Below the pieces are notes generated by a model. That model was not told the origin of the DNA. It saw only the letters and a program-made list of their open reading frames with translations, and did no database searches. This document shows, in pieces, positions 12,625 to 25,300 of a DNA stretch of 64,000 bases. The first letter of the stretch is position 1; each line of letters opens with the position of its first letter. Location of the stretch: the NCBI GenBank assembly GCA_002224055.1, contig AZLU01000017.1, positions 161,142-225,141 of the forward strand, read 5' to 3'. Origin of the DNA: Pezizomycotina sp. ARF18 (Eukaryota; Ascomycota). Both the position numbers and the translations under genes were made by a program.

Positions 12625-14818
12625 GAGATAAAACGACTTATTACTGATATATGAACGCGTACAGATACTACTAAATAGCTTCTTAGAGAGAAATAAACGA
12701 TCTCATTCCGTTTTCCTCTTGTTACACATGTATTACCTTTGATCTTTATAATATTTCTCCGTTTCCGTTACATCCTCTTTCAAGAGCGACTCTAGTAGAA
12801 GTATAGAATTCACGTACACAAGTCTATACGCATTGTACTAGATTACCCCTAATGAGTGCTTCTAAACGCGTCGCTAGATTCCTCTACGAGGTAGAAACAA
12901 GACCAGATTTGATCTCTTAGCTCGGACCTAAGAAACTACTTTGACGAGTTAACACATTATCCACTACTTGATCTTGCGGTTATAAATCGCGATCCAATAG
13001 GTGTCTGCCACATCGTTCTCGTCACCAGAAAGACTTTTGAGACTTCCATGGCGCATCACGCTTCATATCATTGGAGAACCCTACGATGATCCTTTAGTTT
13101 CCAAATCTGACTTACCCTTTTTGTAATATACAAGGAGAAGCTTCAAAAAAAAAAAAATCTAAGATTGTCCAGCTGCATTCAACTGATTCCCACTTTCATT
13201 ACTTGAGAAGCTGTTGATAGAAATGTTCATAAATTGGTAAAGAGGAAGTACAAACTTAAGGTCTCTATGAAGCTTTTTATAATGGATAGCGAATGTAACT
13301 CTCAGCATTCAATACAGATAAAACCGCAACATCTCAGGTTCAATAAGCTGTGGAGGTAGTAATGGTGATAGGAATCACCCCTGCGTGACGTCAAGTTACC
13401 TTGTCCATGGCTAAGTAGGTTTATCAAGACATGTGTGGTCTCTTCCACATGTGTTCATACGTATATCCTCAATATTATTTTTGAAAGAGGGTTAATGAAG
13501 TGACTCTTGAACAGTATTAGGGCTATAGAGGCCTTTACAACGTCTTTTGCGTAACTCTGACGAGGGTTTCTTCATGCATGGTTGTTATAAAACTTTGTGT
13601 AATGTGAACAAATGTATAACAGTTTATATATAAACATGTTTTTTTTTCTATATATATTGTATGTGTACATAGTATTGTATGTGTACATAGGGATGTTGAT
13701 GTCATAAAACCCAGTGTGCACATGCCCTAGGAGTCACCGTTATCGGGGAGACGAAGCTATATAGAGATGGGGGCCACATGCTCAATCACAGGATGGAGTT
13801 TATATCTGTCACCCCGGTACATACATAGACCCACATCATCGAGCCACAAACATCGAATAATCACATTCAGGGCACGCTAGAATCGGTTTGCGTATTGCTC
13901 ACATTAACCCCGGAGCGCAATACCCGGGGAGGAAACGGGGATCCGGGTTCCTAAATCCAGATTCCCATCCACTCATTCAGTTCATCTCTGTCAAATCATA
14001 AGACGTTCTTTTGGATTTCTCGTTATGAGTGATTAAGTTACAGTAGTCAAGACGGAAAAAATCAAGCGCCACCTCCCAAAAAGCAAAGGAAACAGTAGAG
14101 AGCAGGAAGAGCAGGTACATCAACAAAAGTCGCTAAGAAAAAAAAGAGACAAGGAGAAACGGAAAAAACCAAAGAAAATGCACCCATTAGTACAAAATCC
14201 GAAAAAAAGCCATCAGAAGTAACTTTTTTGTGTATGACCCATATATCGACCCGAGCCTGTGTTCCTTGTGCTTCTGCCGGGGTTTCTCTAGCTCGGTCCC
14301 TCCCGGGCAAAGTATACCCTCGTTTTTGCTTTTTTTTTTTTGTTCGTGAAAGAAGGTCATAAGACGGTTGCAGAAAAAAGAAAATATGGTGAAATGGGGG
14401 TCTGAAAAATAGCGGGAAAAAAACCGGGCATCAGGAGGATGTACCGCAGATGCAAAACACGCATACATGCAGGAAAAAAGGTACAAGTTGGCAGGAATGT
14501 GGGGAGATGAAGAAAATGGAAGGAAAAAGAAATATAGTCCAGAAAAATCTGACGTATCAGATCTTCCGCAGCCACGTGGTAGCCGATTTTTTGACTTCCA
14601 TGCATAAAGACCTTAATTGACGACTAGGCGAAAGCGGCGAGATCGTCATCGTCATTGACAATCCTCAGCGTTTCCTCTAGGATCAAAAGGTCGTTCTATC
14701 ATCTCAGCCCAGTTTTGGACATCGCAACCTCCTATTTTGATACATTAGCAAAATTGCTGTAAAGTTATATTTCTTGGATAAATGGTATCTCACCTTGAGC
14801 CGGCCCCTGGCGCTTCAG
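12625..14818. other. Intergenic, no gene recognised
   Basis: AT-rich, with several A/T homopolymers and a short TATA-rich stretch near 13620-13690. No coding-like frame on either strand. Confidence 0.5.
13655..13690. repeat. Perfect 18-bp tandem duplication
   Basis: The unit TATTGTATGTGTACATAG occurs twice head to tail. It is a small local duplication in non-coding DNA. Confidence 0.9.
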
Positions 14819-15116
14819 CTAGAGAACTCCACTGGCGGAAGTCTTGCTCAGCTGCTGAGTTCTTGTTTTGAGCTGCTTGCTCTGCGCGTCTAGCGACTGC
14901 GCATTAGAATGGATGTTGGAGATGCGATCTTTGAGATCGACATCGAGCGTATCACCGAGAGTTTGAATCTCGTGATTTAGCATCTTTCGCGCTTCGTCTA
15001 TAGCGTCTGTCAGCAAAGCTACAGTCTTCACGATACATAGACGAGTGGAAGCTTACCTGCACGTTTGATGCGCTCATTCCTGGCAGCACGCTTTCCTTGA
15101 TGATACGAGAGGCCAT
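14819..15116 (-). CDS. Small coiled-coil protein
   Basis: Exon 1 (15116-15057) reads MASRIIKESVLPGMSASNVQ and ends at a GTAAGC donor. Exon 2 reads ALLTDAIDEARKMLNHEIQT and continues with DRISNIHSNAQSLDAQSKQL before a TAG at 14819. The second part has regular heptad-like Leu/Ile spacing, so it is probably a coiled coil. The product would be about 90 residues with no signal peptide or membrane segment. The frame-preserving acceptor gives an intron of only 31 nt, so a few bases may be missing from the sequence. It resembles small coiled-coil subunits of lysosome-biogenesis (BLOC-1-like) or tethering complexes in size and style, but I cannot name a family. Confidence 0.55.
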
Positions 15117-15483
15117 TGTGGAGAGAAGGGTATGATGATACGAAAGTAAGAATAGGGAGGAATGAATGGAGTTTTGTTCGACCTTAGAGAGGTAAGGACA
15201 GGAGATAACTCTGATAGTATGATAAAGTCCAGTTTAGATATAAAGGAGGAAAGGAGGAGAAGGGAGGGTTTCAACCACGAGCTCCTGAATTTATACAAAT
15301 TTTTTTCCACTATCAGGTAGCTCTCACACTATCCCTCCTAGCTCCCCCTCCCCTCCCCTTCGAGCTCCGAGATGAGGGATATCTCCCACACACCCTCCAA
15401 GTTTTCAATTTTTTTTTCAAAAAAAAGGATAGATGCTGACTCCTAAATCCTCCTCATGCACGAGATCGAGAAACCGACTGATT

Positions 15484-15951
15484 TCAAAGGGAGAGACAAG
15501 GCAACAAACTGGGATTAGGAATGCTGATTCGTCGACGAGTCCACAGACTGATGCACGAAAAGAGAGCGGCTTGCAGGAAGAAGACTCGGGGAGGTGGCCA
15601 AAACGAATAGGAAAAGGGCAATTCACGCCGAAGTTGACAAGGTCCGAGTGCTTCCACTGGGAGGGATGGGGACCCACTAGCACTTTTTCTTTTCTGCAGT
15701 ATCAGAGCTAGAGCCGGTTTATGATAGTTGATAAGGCGTCGAGGCAAGGTAGTAGTGGCTAGGGTGGCCGATCGACTGAATCCTGCTTTCCTCAATTGGC
15801 GGGACACTTCCGAGTCATCTGAGGAGGGCGACGAGGACGCTAGAACAGATATGGCGGAGTGAACCCGGCCTTCGGAATTTGCTTTGGAAGCTGAGGGTGT
15901 GAGACAAAAGTGCTTTGTTCTGTTGTGAGTTGTGTTGAGGTACTCGGGCAT
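15484..15951 (-). CDS. Hypothetical protein, doubtful
   Basis: A frame starting MPEYLNTTHNRTKHFCLTPS contains a Ser-rich, moderately charged stretch (SASKANSEGRVHSAISVLAS). After roughly residue 85 the translation becomes Pro/Ser/Phe-rich and less protein-like. The same frame opens upstream to 16236, but that extension is low-complexity Phe/Ser. No family is recognised. It may be a short gene with an unseen intron near 15710, or chance. Confidence 0.25.
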   Translation of the reverse strand: MPEYLNTTHNRTKHFCLTPSASKANSEGRVHSAISVLASSSPSSDDSEVSRQLRKAGFSRSATLATTTLPRRLINYHKPALALILQKRKSASGSPSLPVEALGPCQLRRELPFSYSFWPPPRVFFLQAALFSCISLWTRRRISIPNPSLLPCLSL

Positions 15952-18900
15952 ACGTGTGATATGCGTGTTCGTTGAATTGTATGACGATGGCGGTATGTAA
16001 GAGAAAGGATGTTTAGGTGTAAGAGAGGTGGCCTGGATACACCGTTTCAGGGCAATAGACAGCAAAGCTCTGTTTCTCAAAGTAATTAATATGTCAGTTA
16101 TAAGAAGCAAACCAAATATAAAATACAAGGGTGGAAAAAAAGAAAAAGAAAAGGAAAAGCAATTTTCGCCTTGTACTGAATGGAGAGAAGAAGAAAAGAA
16201 AGAAGGAAAAGGTAAAAAGTAAAAGGCAGAGAGCAAGTTTAAAAACTCAAAAAGTGTTCGATTAAATATGCGAGGTGTGAGAGCACTGGTTACGGTTGAA
16301 AGACGAACAAATCAGAAGAAAAAAGAAAAAGAAAAGGACCAAAGAGCACAAACGGAATAGCTAACAAATGGCGAGGGAAGAAAAAGCTGGAGCTTAAAGT
16401 GGGAATGAATTCGTTGGCAAGGCGTCTTGAAAAAAAGTGTGTGGGAATTTTAGGAGCAAATAATAAATTTGGATTGAATCAATAAATCAGAATAGAGGTG
16501 GAAAAGGGAAAAAAAGAAAAGAAAAGGATGGTCTGGGTCATGTTTTTTTTGGCCTTTCTTGCTTCCAGGGTGCTCAGACAGAGAACGATACCTCAATGAT
16601 CGTCATGTCGTTAACTTCCCCGAAGCAATTGGTTTATTTGCTCTTTAACTCAATGGATGATATATCGTGTACAGAGCATGTTGCGAGTGAACAGAATGGA
16701 AAGAAGAAGAGCTAGGTTTAGGGCAAGATAGGGCAAAATGGCGTGCGAAATATTCTGAGAGAAAAGGGGGAAACACCAACAGGTACTAGTGGTAGTACAC
16801 TCTCTGTTCAGAGAGCTATCGGAACGTCTGATATCAAAGCGCAACCTGGGGCTTCCCGTATTGGGATATAATTGAAGACGAACGCGTTTCGCACAATAGC
16901 TTGCGTATACGAGGATCGCACTGAGTCTAGATGCTCGGCACAGCAGAGAATTTTCGCAACCGCTAGCTAGAGGGATATTTCCGCCACTTTTTTCAGCCTT
17001 TTCACGTTTTTCTCCTTTTGTTTTCTATGTGTTTTTTTCTTTACCGCCCTTTTTTCCCCTTTCTATTCTTTCAGCGGATATCGAAGCTCCCTTGCAGCAA
17101 TTGACCGATAGGCGAACGGCTATCGTACTCGAACACGAACGCGATCTTAGAACGATCCAAAACGCTTCTGAAGCATCAACAATGGACTTTCCACGATATT
17201 GATAATGTGGAATTGTGTTCAACGAGCTTCAAGCTTTGCCCTTTGAGATGCAGAGCTTGAAAAATCGAGCTATCTGAGTAAGGTAACAGATCGGTCAGTA
17301 CATGCTTCAACGCACCACAGGAGAGAAAATGAGGTAGGGAGCACGTAATAAACACGAATGGAATTGAGAGAAAAAAAAATATGCAAGCCCGGCAGAGGAC
17401 AGCAAAGCAACAGATCTGAGCTGCAATTACTATTCTTGATTGGGAATATGCAGTAACACAACGTGTACAACCTGTTTAGTATAAATGACGGGCTTCTGCA
17501 GCGCTGAGAAGATGCACTGGGGGGCAGCTTGTAAGGAATGGAAAGAGAGAGGGGAGAAAAAGAAAAGAGGAGAAGAAAAGAAAACGGTTCTGGGACTTTC
17601 GGCTCGGGGGAGAAGGATTAATCCACGCCCGTTCGGAGAGGAGGATATATGGAATAACCAACAGGGGGCGCATCTGGAATTGAATATTATGAGTGAGAAG
17701 AGAGGGGAATTGGGTATATTAAGCTTGCCTGTACCTTGAAATCGGTAAGGAATAGCAGCATTGGGGAAAGTATTCTTTTCTTTTTCTTTTCGTCTTCTTT
17801 CTCACTTTTTTCGACATGCAGAACGGTACAGCTCATCCACCTGCAAGTAATTTTTTTTTTTTTCCTCTCACGTTGTGGGTATTCGCTCTTCTGTTAATCC
17901 CTATCTTCCTGGTTTTTCTCTTTGCCTTTCCTCTTCCTTTTCAGATGCAGGTAACGCGCAGTACAGTCGAACGTTAAAAAAAAAAAAAAAAAAAAAAAGC
18001 GCTCTAATGAGAAGGCAGTGGTATATGGTATGAGGGTGTATTATTCGTACTCAAAATGCTCGGAAGTCGTGGTCTATTTCCATTCGCTCATCTGGCAAAA
18101 GTGCAGATTTCGTTAGAATCAAAAGAGCCGAAAAGAACAATTGAGAGAAGGAAGGGGGAAAACTGGACCCAACGAACAAACTGTTAGGACTTTGCCGAGA
18201 AAGAACTCCTCCGGCTGGAACAGCCGTTTAGAGACGGGACATTTAACTCGAAGTAAAAGAAGAATGAAGAAGGATAGAGACGTAAGGAGACAGGATAGGA
18301 ACTAAAAAAGGACGCAGAAGGAAATGTCGTGAGCTCGTAAACGTCGTTAGGACATGATGATGATGATAGTGAAGTGGTGAAAGAAGGAAAAATAATAAAG
18401 AAGAGGAAAGAAAGATTGACAGGTTGAGGAGATGAGATGAAAAATAATAATAAATTTCTTTCCCTCTCTGCGCTGAGCAAAAATTTCCTCACATGCCTTC
18501 TACAAGAATAGCGAGAGCAAAAAGAAAAAATAAAAAATAAAAAATGAAAAATAAATATTTTTGGCTGCTGACCCTCAAATTCCGCTTCTGGAGGCTTCAA
18601 AAGCTATTGGCTGTGAAGAGACAGGTGACCGTGATGTCCTGGTATTAGATCATGAAGGATGCAGGCATGCTGACTCATCATTGAACTAGGCAATCACGTG
18701 ATAGCGGCGCGTGTAGCTAGGAAAGAAACCCTTTTCTTTCTTCACCGTCACGAACCTTGCGACCGGGACGAGGGTTCGAAGCAGCTTGAATGATTCACTG
18801 TAGAAATCTCTAGGTGAAAATCTGCAACAATACTCGAAGTTCTTTTCAAATGTAGAGTCCTGTGGATACTCGAAGAATGCAAGGCTTACGGAAACTTGCA

Positions 18901-19345
18901 TCGACTCGGACGTCACGCAAGGGATACATGGGATATGCACCGAAATAAATGAAGAATGTGCCAAACAGCTTCTTCTTCTTCGAGTCCAGTAAAGAGCGAT
19001 TGGTATATCATGAAACAGACTATCGTGCCCTCGATAATCAGCACAGGCGGTAAATTAGTTTAAACTCCCCTACTCGTTGAACTCTCCTCAAACTATTAAT
19101 GTAGTTTGCTGCTGATCACCTTTTCCAGGCTGAACTTGAGACTTTCTTCCTCGCTTTTAAGCTCTAGTGAAACCGTGTTAAATTCGCCCTGCAATAACAG
19201 TTGGAATGTTTCCACGGAATCTCCTTGCTTTTTCTTCTTCTCTTTCAGGTGTTATCGGACAATTGCTCTCTCGCTTGGGGACTCACTTCTCGAGCTTCCG
19301 CCAGAAAAATGCGAAAGAAGTTGACATATAAGCTCTGAACCTTCG
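15952..19345. other. Long intergenic region with purine-rich DNA
   Basis: More than 3 kb without a recognisable gene. It holds long A/G-rich stretches on the plus strand (about 16130-16220, 17540-17590, 18390-18600) and A/T homopolymers (23 A at 17976-17998). Frames here are low-complexity Lys/Glu or Phe/Ser-rich shadows of this composition. The last part should include the promoter of the GT15 gene. Confidence 0.5.
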
Positions 19346-20981
19346 ATGGCAAACCCTTCGAAAAGTATAAAACCGCACGGGATGGGCTTCGGTCTCCAGC
19401 AAAAATTTGATACCGGTATGTTGGGTATCGGTACCGGATCTTACGACCGTACGGCTCCAGCGTCGCACGGAGAGAGGAGAAGAGTAGCAAGAATGTTGTT
19501 TTTTGTATTGGTTTGTGGGCTCGCCTACTGCTTTTTCGTGATAAGAGACGTCTCGCCGATGTCCTGCTTTTTCGTGATCGCAACGGAGAGAGGAGAAGGA
19601 TAGCAAGAATGTTTTTTGTAGTGGTTTGTGGGCTCGCCTACTGCTTTTTCGTGATAAAGACGTCTCGCCGATGTCGATGGATGTTCCAGGATCAAGACTG
19701 AGGCAACAGTCCACTTTAGTCCCGCCCGATACGGATGGTGTGAAGACGGCTGGAATGTGGCGGAGCAGACTGCAGATACCAAGGAAGAATCTCTTATTTG
19801 AGGTTTGCGGATCCACGAGAACAAGTAGAGAGGAAAACGCAAGCTTGTGAGCTCGTCATAAGGCAAAATCTATCTATTACAATATTTGAAAGCATTCATG
19901 CTGATAGATATGCAGGAATGGCGATCTCAAGGAAGCGCTCAAGTCAATGAGACAAATAGAAGACCGCTTCAACCGCGTGTACAAGTACCATGGACGTTCC
20001 TCAACGACAAAGAGTTCACCGAAGAATTCAAGAAGGAGACCACCAAGATGCATCTGGCAAAACCGAATACGCTTTATCCAACCTGAACAGTGGGGTACCA
20101 GAAGCGATCAACCAGACGCATATGAAGGAGACTTTAGACGAGATGAAGAGGAAGAACGTCATCTACGGCGATTCCGTAACGTATCGGCATATGTGTAGGT
20201 ACAACTCGGGTTTCTTCTATCGCCATGAGCTGATGATGAAGTACGATTGGTAAGTAAAATTCTCCAAAAAAAAAAAAACATTATCTTTATTATTTCGCTA
20301 ATTTTCTTCAAGGTACTGGCGTGTCGAACCGTCGATCGGCTTCTTCTGCACCGTCAACTACGACATCTTCACGTTCCTCGATCTCTGCACCGTCAACTAC
20401 GACATCTTCACGTTCAGGCGCACGAACAACAAGCGGTACGGCTTCGTCCAGACCCTCCCCGAATACATCGAGACCATCCCCACCCTCTGGCCCGAAACCG
20501 TCAGCTTCCTCAAAGAAACCCGCAATTCCTCGCGAAGAACTCATCCTTCAAGTTCCTCATGACGGACAACGCCCCCAAAACGTGACCATAACCTCCGACC
20601 CGACGCCGGAATACAACAGGTGCCATTTCTGGTCGAACTTCGAGGTCGGCGACCTCCGCTTCTGGCGCGGGAGGCGTACAGCAAGTACTTTGACCATTTA
20701 GATAAAGCCGGCGGCTTCTATTATGAGCGCTGGGGCGACGCGCCGGTGCATTCGCTTGCCGTCTCGCTGTTTTTGAATAACGAGGAAGTGCACCACTTTG
20801 CGGATTTGGGTTACTTCCACCCGCCGTGGGCCGGTGCCCACAGCCTGACGAGTTTTACGAGACGGCGAGGTGCGTGTGCCCGTTCGAGAAGGAGAAGAGC
20901 TTTGACCTCGACCATTACAGCTGCCAACCGCGCTGGTGGAAGCTCGCGGGAAGAATTACGGGGCGTAATAGACATGTTTGA
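19346..20981 (+). CDS. GT15 alpha-1,2-mannosyltransferase (KRE2/MNT1 family)
   Basis: Golgi type II membrane enzyme that adds alpha-1,2-mannose from GDP-mannose to O- and N-glycans. A basic cytoplasmic tail and the membrane anchor LFFVLVCGLAYCFFVI (about 19490-19540) precede a short stem. The catalytic domain shows the family landmarks in order: RNGDLKEALKSMRQIEDRFN, WTFLNDKEFTEEFKK, VIYGDSVTYRHMCRYNSGFF, YWRVEPSIGFFC, YGFVQTLPEYIETIPTLW, NRCHFWSNFEVGDLRFW, GGFYYERWGDAPVHSLA, and a terminal CPFEKEKSFDLDHYSCQPRWW. Introns are inferred at 19863-19915 (GC-AG) and 20250-20312 (GTAAGT...CAAG). The frame is broken at several points, and two in-gene tandem duplications (116 bp over the anchor, 39 bp in the catalytic domain) disturb it. 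The stop is TGA at 20979-20981. The start at 19346 gives a long tail; an ATG at the anchor is an alternative. Confidence 0.9.
19469..19676 (+). repeat. 116-bp tandem duplication over the membrane anchor
   Basis: The segment beginning GGAGAGAGGAGAAG at 19469 recurs at 19585 with about 90 bp of near-identical sequence, including the anchor codons. The copies differ by single-base indels and a few substitutions. The first copy also has an extra CTGCTTTTTCGTGAT segment at its end. Confidence 0.85.
20345..20415 (+). repeat. 39-bp in-frame duplication in the GT15 catalytic domain
   Basis: The codons for CTVNYDIFTF occur twice, 39 bp apart, separated by LDL. Other GT15 enzymes have this segment once. 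Confidence 0.85.
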
Positions 20982-22307
20982 TATTCAGGAATGGTTTATT
21001 TCTTTGCCGTGGAGTTTGTCGTTTTATTTTTGCGTTTCTGGTCCTTGCAGATATAGATCTTCTCTTTGTAGTATAATGCGTAATGCAAATATAATTTATT
21101 CTTCTGAATGTTGATGGACTTCCCAGTTGGTTTAGGTCTACTACCGTAAGATATCACTCATAAGCATATTCGGCTTCTTCAATACAGCTAGCCGGTACAT
21201 TTACCGCATCCGCTATTCTTATTTACTTATGTCGGCGAGAATCTATCAGTATCCCTAAACCGACCACGTCTTCCATATAAATTATAAAATAGGGGAGGTT
21301 TTCTAGTTGAAGATCTTGCGTGCCAATTTTTTCGATTGAGGATGGAACCTCCAACCATATCTCGCAATAGTCATGTACCAATCTCACTCAAACAAGTCTC
21401 GTGTTGAGCCGTCATGTCATTCAAAGCTCAAACCTTCTGAACAAAAAAAAAAAAAATCGCAGAGAACACATGTATATCATCATCACTAACAACAATCAAA
21501 AAAAAAAAAAAAAAAAGGAGATAATCTACAAGAGCCGTTATTCCCACTTTGTCTCCAAACAGTAGTACTAATCGACCGACATGAGGCTTAAAGATATCGT
21601 AGAGCGGACGGGTTACGTCGTTTTCCTCATTCTATGCTCGTAGATGCCTGGTTATCGCTAGTTTATAGTATGAGAAGCGTGAGTGGATGACTTGTACGCC
21701 TTGAGCGAATATTTCATCTTCCTTGGCTTACGGCGATATATCGATAAGGGTAGGGCTGCAGGGCTTATGTAACCCTCGCAAGGGAAAAAAAAAAAGAATT
21801 TGAGGTGCAGTAGCTGTGTGATTATAGGTGCGGACGTGCAGGGTGGCTTTCTTCATGAAGCTAGGATAGTGGAAATGGGAAAGCTCAGAATGATACGTGT
21901 AACATCATGGGTCTTGATTGATGGTGTTTATGCGAAATTTCTTATTTCTTATGTAAAGAATCTGGGAAATCTTTCAAGCTCCTATATACATTGAAAAAGA
22001 AATGCCTCGTACTTCTTTGCGACTGGTAGATATGAGTGAATAAAGGGTAAGTGGAGGTGAGTTAAGGATAAAGAGAGGCAATGGGGTAGAAGGGATAAAA
22101 TTCATCACGGTCGTTGATTTGATTACAAAAAGGGGGGGGGAAAGTCTGGTATACAGGTAGTTACAGAAACTAAAGAGCAGCCAAAAAAAACAAAAAAAAA
22201 AAAAGCTATTTATGAAAAGCACGAATGTCAGAAAAGTATGTATAGTAATTATATGACTTGAGTGAAAGTATTAATGCTTATGCCAATGAAAACCGCTTCT
22301 TTTCTCT
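20982..22307. other. Intergenic between convergent genes
   Basis: Lies between the ends of the GT15 gene and VPS39, so it holds two 3' flanks. Contains A runs near 21441-21454 and 21499-21517 and a G run near 22131. No coding-like frame. Confidence 0.5.
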
Positions 22308-25300
22308 TTCAAAAGAAACCCCTCCGTTGCGTCCTCATCGGATCCTCCTGCGACAGCTTAACGCCCATCTGTCCCGCGCAGCCGTAATGTATTACCCTAC
22401 CATCCGGTAACACCGCAATAGTATCGTCCTTCCCAACCTCTTGTGGCACGCCGGACACACCCTCTCCTCCGGAATAACGACGTGCCGGCTCCTCTCCTCT
22501 ACCAGCCGTTCCCCCGCATTCAGCAGCTCGCTCTTCCTGAGCTGCACCATAATACGGCTGCTGTTGAGCATCTCGTTGGTCCGGCGTATCCCGCGCTCGA
22601 AGTAGTCCTGCAGGTCACTTACTTTTAGAGATTCGGGGATGAGCTTCATCGTCTCGGTGGGGTCGAGGCGGGATCCGTGTCGCGAGAGGAGCTCCACGGC
22701 GGGGCCGATTTGGACGGGGTTCGGTTCCGGCGGGGTTAGGTAGAGTGATAGGAGGGTGTAGTATACAGATTCGGTTTTCGGTGCTGGGGAGCCCTCCTTT
22801 GAGATGCGGGGAGACTGTATCGGTACTTCTGAGAGGTGAACGCGGTTGCAGTATCTGAGCAATGTTAGTTAATGCAAGGAATTTAGAGGGAATGTTTTAA
22901 ACTTACTCTTCTGCTTTCGCGTGGTCAAGAAGTTTGAAGACGTATATCTCCAATGCAGATCGATGGCGACCCATCCGGCCAAGCGTGAGAGCACGTGCTT
23001 CGTAAAACATGGGTCTATACAGTATTAGCTAGAATTATCTCGAGTGCAGATGGGTTTAATTACCATTATTTGGAAGCCAGCCAAGGACCTTTTCCGGCCA
23101 ATACTGCCGACTGTCCTCGAGGAAAGATAACAGTTTCTTGACCAGCTCATCCGCTCATTAGGTGAAAGCTTCCAATCGTCGCCGTCCTTTTCCATAAGCA
23201 GATCCATATAACCCCTATTAACCAGTTGTGAAAATCGGGGCTGTCGTCCTTGAGCTCGTGGACCACGTGTTCGACGTATTGGACGCCGAGAGTCGTGCTT
23301 ATTTTCTCAAGGAAGCGCAGGACGCTGATTCTCGGAAGAGAAAGTGACTGCGGCGAGTCGTCGACAAATATTTGCATTGCCAATTCGGGGTCCTTCTTTA
23401 GCACCCATTCAGAATATTCGAGTATCAACGGTAGCTCTTCGGCATCGAGCTTCTGAAGAAACTCGACGGTCGGTTTTGTGCCGTGGAGTTCTGGTTCCCG
23501 ATCATCTGGCTCGTCGCGGTCACCGAGACTGTGTATGTCAGTGAAAGTTATATGAGTGAAACGTTCGGGGACTTACTCTTTCACTAGCACAAGGGCATCC
23601 CGGTAGAGCTTCTTGCTCCACAGATAATCAACCAACTCCTTAAAGCGGCCGGTCTCGACGAGCTTCTCGTGTACGAGGTGAGGATCGCAAAAGTTTTCTA
23701 TCCGCACAAAGTGCTTGACCAGACTTGTGTTTGTTAGCATGTACGCGCGGAGCATAGTGTTATCCACTAGCTGCGCCATGCTATAAAGCTCGGCGATTTG
23801 ACTTCTCGGACTGCCAGTATTTTCTCCAGATAACAACGCCGCAACCTCCGACGCGTCGTTGAGGATGTTGGCGCGCGTGTCATCATTGCCAAAAGTTGGA
23901 ACGACGAACTCTTCCAGCTCCGGGTACGAGTCTACGTCAGTATCCGGCTTAACGAACTTTGATAGCCGCCGTCGCATGTCTGCGAGATACGCCGATAGTT
24001 CTTTCACGGCCATTTTAAAAGCCATCCCTTCCAGGCGTTTAAATTTCGGCTCATCAACTTTAACGTCTGATTCGGTCCGCCCTATTGGAAATTTTGGAGT
24101 GCCGCCGTTTTCTAACTTTCGCGGCCCGGATCCGGTTGTGGATGATGGCCCGCTAGGCACGCCCTCACTCTTTGTACTCTCGTTCTGTTCGCCGGGAGCA
24201 TCTTGCACCTCGCCGTTCGTCTCGCCATTCGCTGTCGCATCAGGTTCCGCATCCGGAGGATATCTCGACAGCTCGCCTGCGATCTGAGGAGGATACAGTC
24301 GAATAACCCGTTCCGGCGGTGCCGAAACTTCTGCGAACAGATCCATCGATTGTCGATACTTCCCAGCCTCAAAGAGCTTCTCGGCTTTGAGCATTCTAAC
24401 CTCTTTTAGCCGCCGCTCTTTCGAATCTATGGAAGAAGAGTCTAGTTGTTCCAAAATACTGATCGCTTCGTCGTGCTTAGCCAGAGCGCAAAGTTCTTCG
24501 ATCTGTACCTCGAAACTTTTGAGGTCCAGCTTCCATAGCTGCGTAGCGGAGAGAACGTAAAACCGGGGTGCATAGTAGGGGAGGGATGATTTCGGAGTAG
24601 GGACGTGTACGTGAGTTGCGTTGGGGAGGGTGAAGGTTTGGAGGATTGTTTGGGTCTGAGGGTTTCGTACTTCGATGACGGATTTGGGGAAGAGGCAAAC
24701 GAGTATGGGAACGAAAAGCATAGCGATTCGGGAGCGCTCTGCCAAGAGACGGCCTGTTTATTCTCGACCTGTTCACCTTCGTGATTAATGAAAGCAGACG
24801 CATCTGCGAAAGTTAGCGATGATATAATTTAAAAGGTAGGAAAGGCGGCGCACAATCTCGAGTGATTAATATCTCCTCTTGTCCGACGGGCGTCGCAATT
24901 GGATTCCTAGCGCCCCAGCTCAAATAACTACCCGCGGCGCCTGCTGCCGACCCGACGCACTCGGCAGTTGTATCTCTTTGACGGCTTCGCTGTTTACATC
25001 TATTATAGCGAACGTACTATGCAGCCCAGCACACAACTTCCCATCGGCGACCCACGTCAGGCAGCGCAGTGACGAAGACAGCGTCATTTCGGTCGGCTCC
25101 TGCAGCTCTCCTCCCTCCCACCGGAACAACAGCAACTTCCGCTTTATCGCCACTGCCATCCTCGAGACCGTCGTCGCCATCCCCGAAGAATCCCTCTCCC
25201 CCTCGTACTAACTGCGAACAGCGTAGCCCCTTTCGTCCGCGTCAGTTGCTCCAGATGCTCGTAGGTCTTCATGTCGTACAGCGAGACGTAGGCGTCGGCG

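Noticed and set aside
15952-16236. N-terminal extension of the 15.5 kb ORF with apparent membrane segments
   Set aside because: Phe/Ser/Pro low-complexity translation of purine-rich DNA; no conserved feature.
18184-18600. 138-codon minus-strand ORF rich in Phe and Ser
   Set aside because: Composition follows the A/G-rich plus strand; no domain, and similar frames occur wherever such DNA lies.
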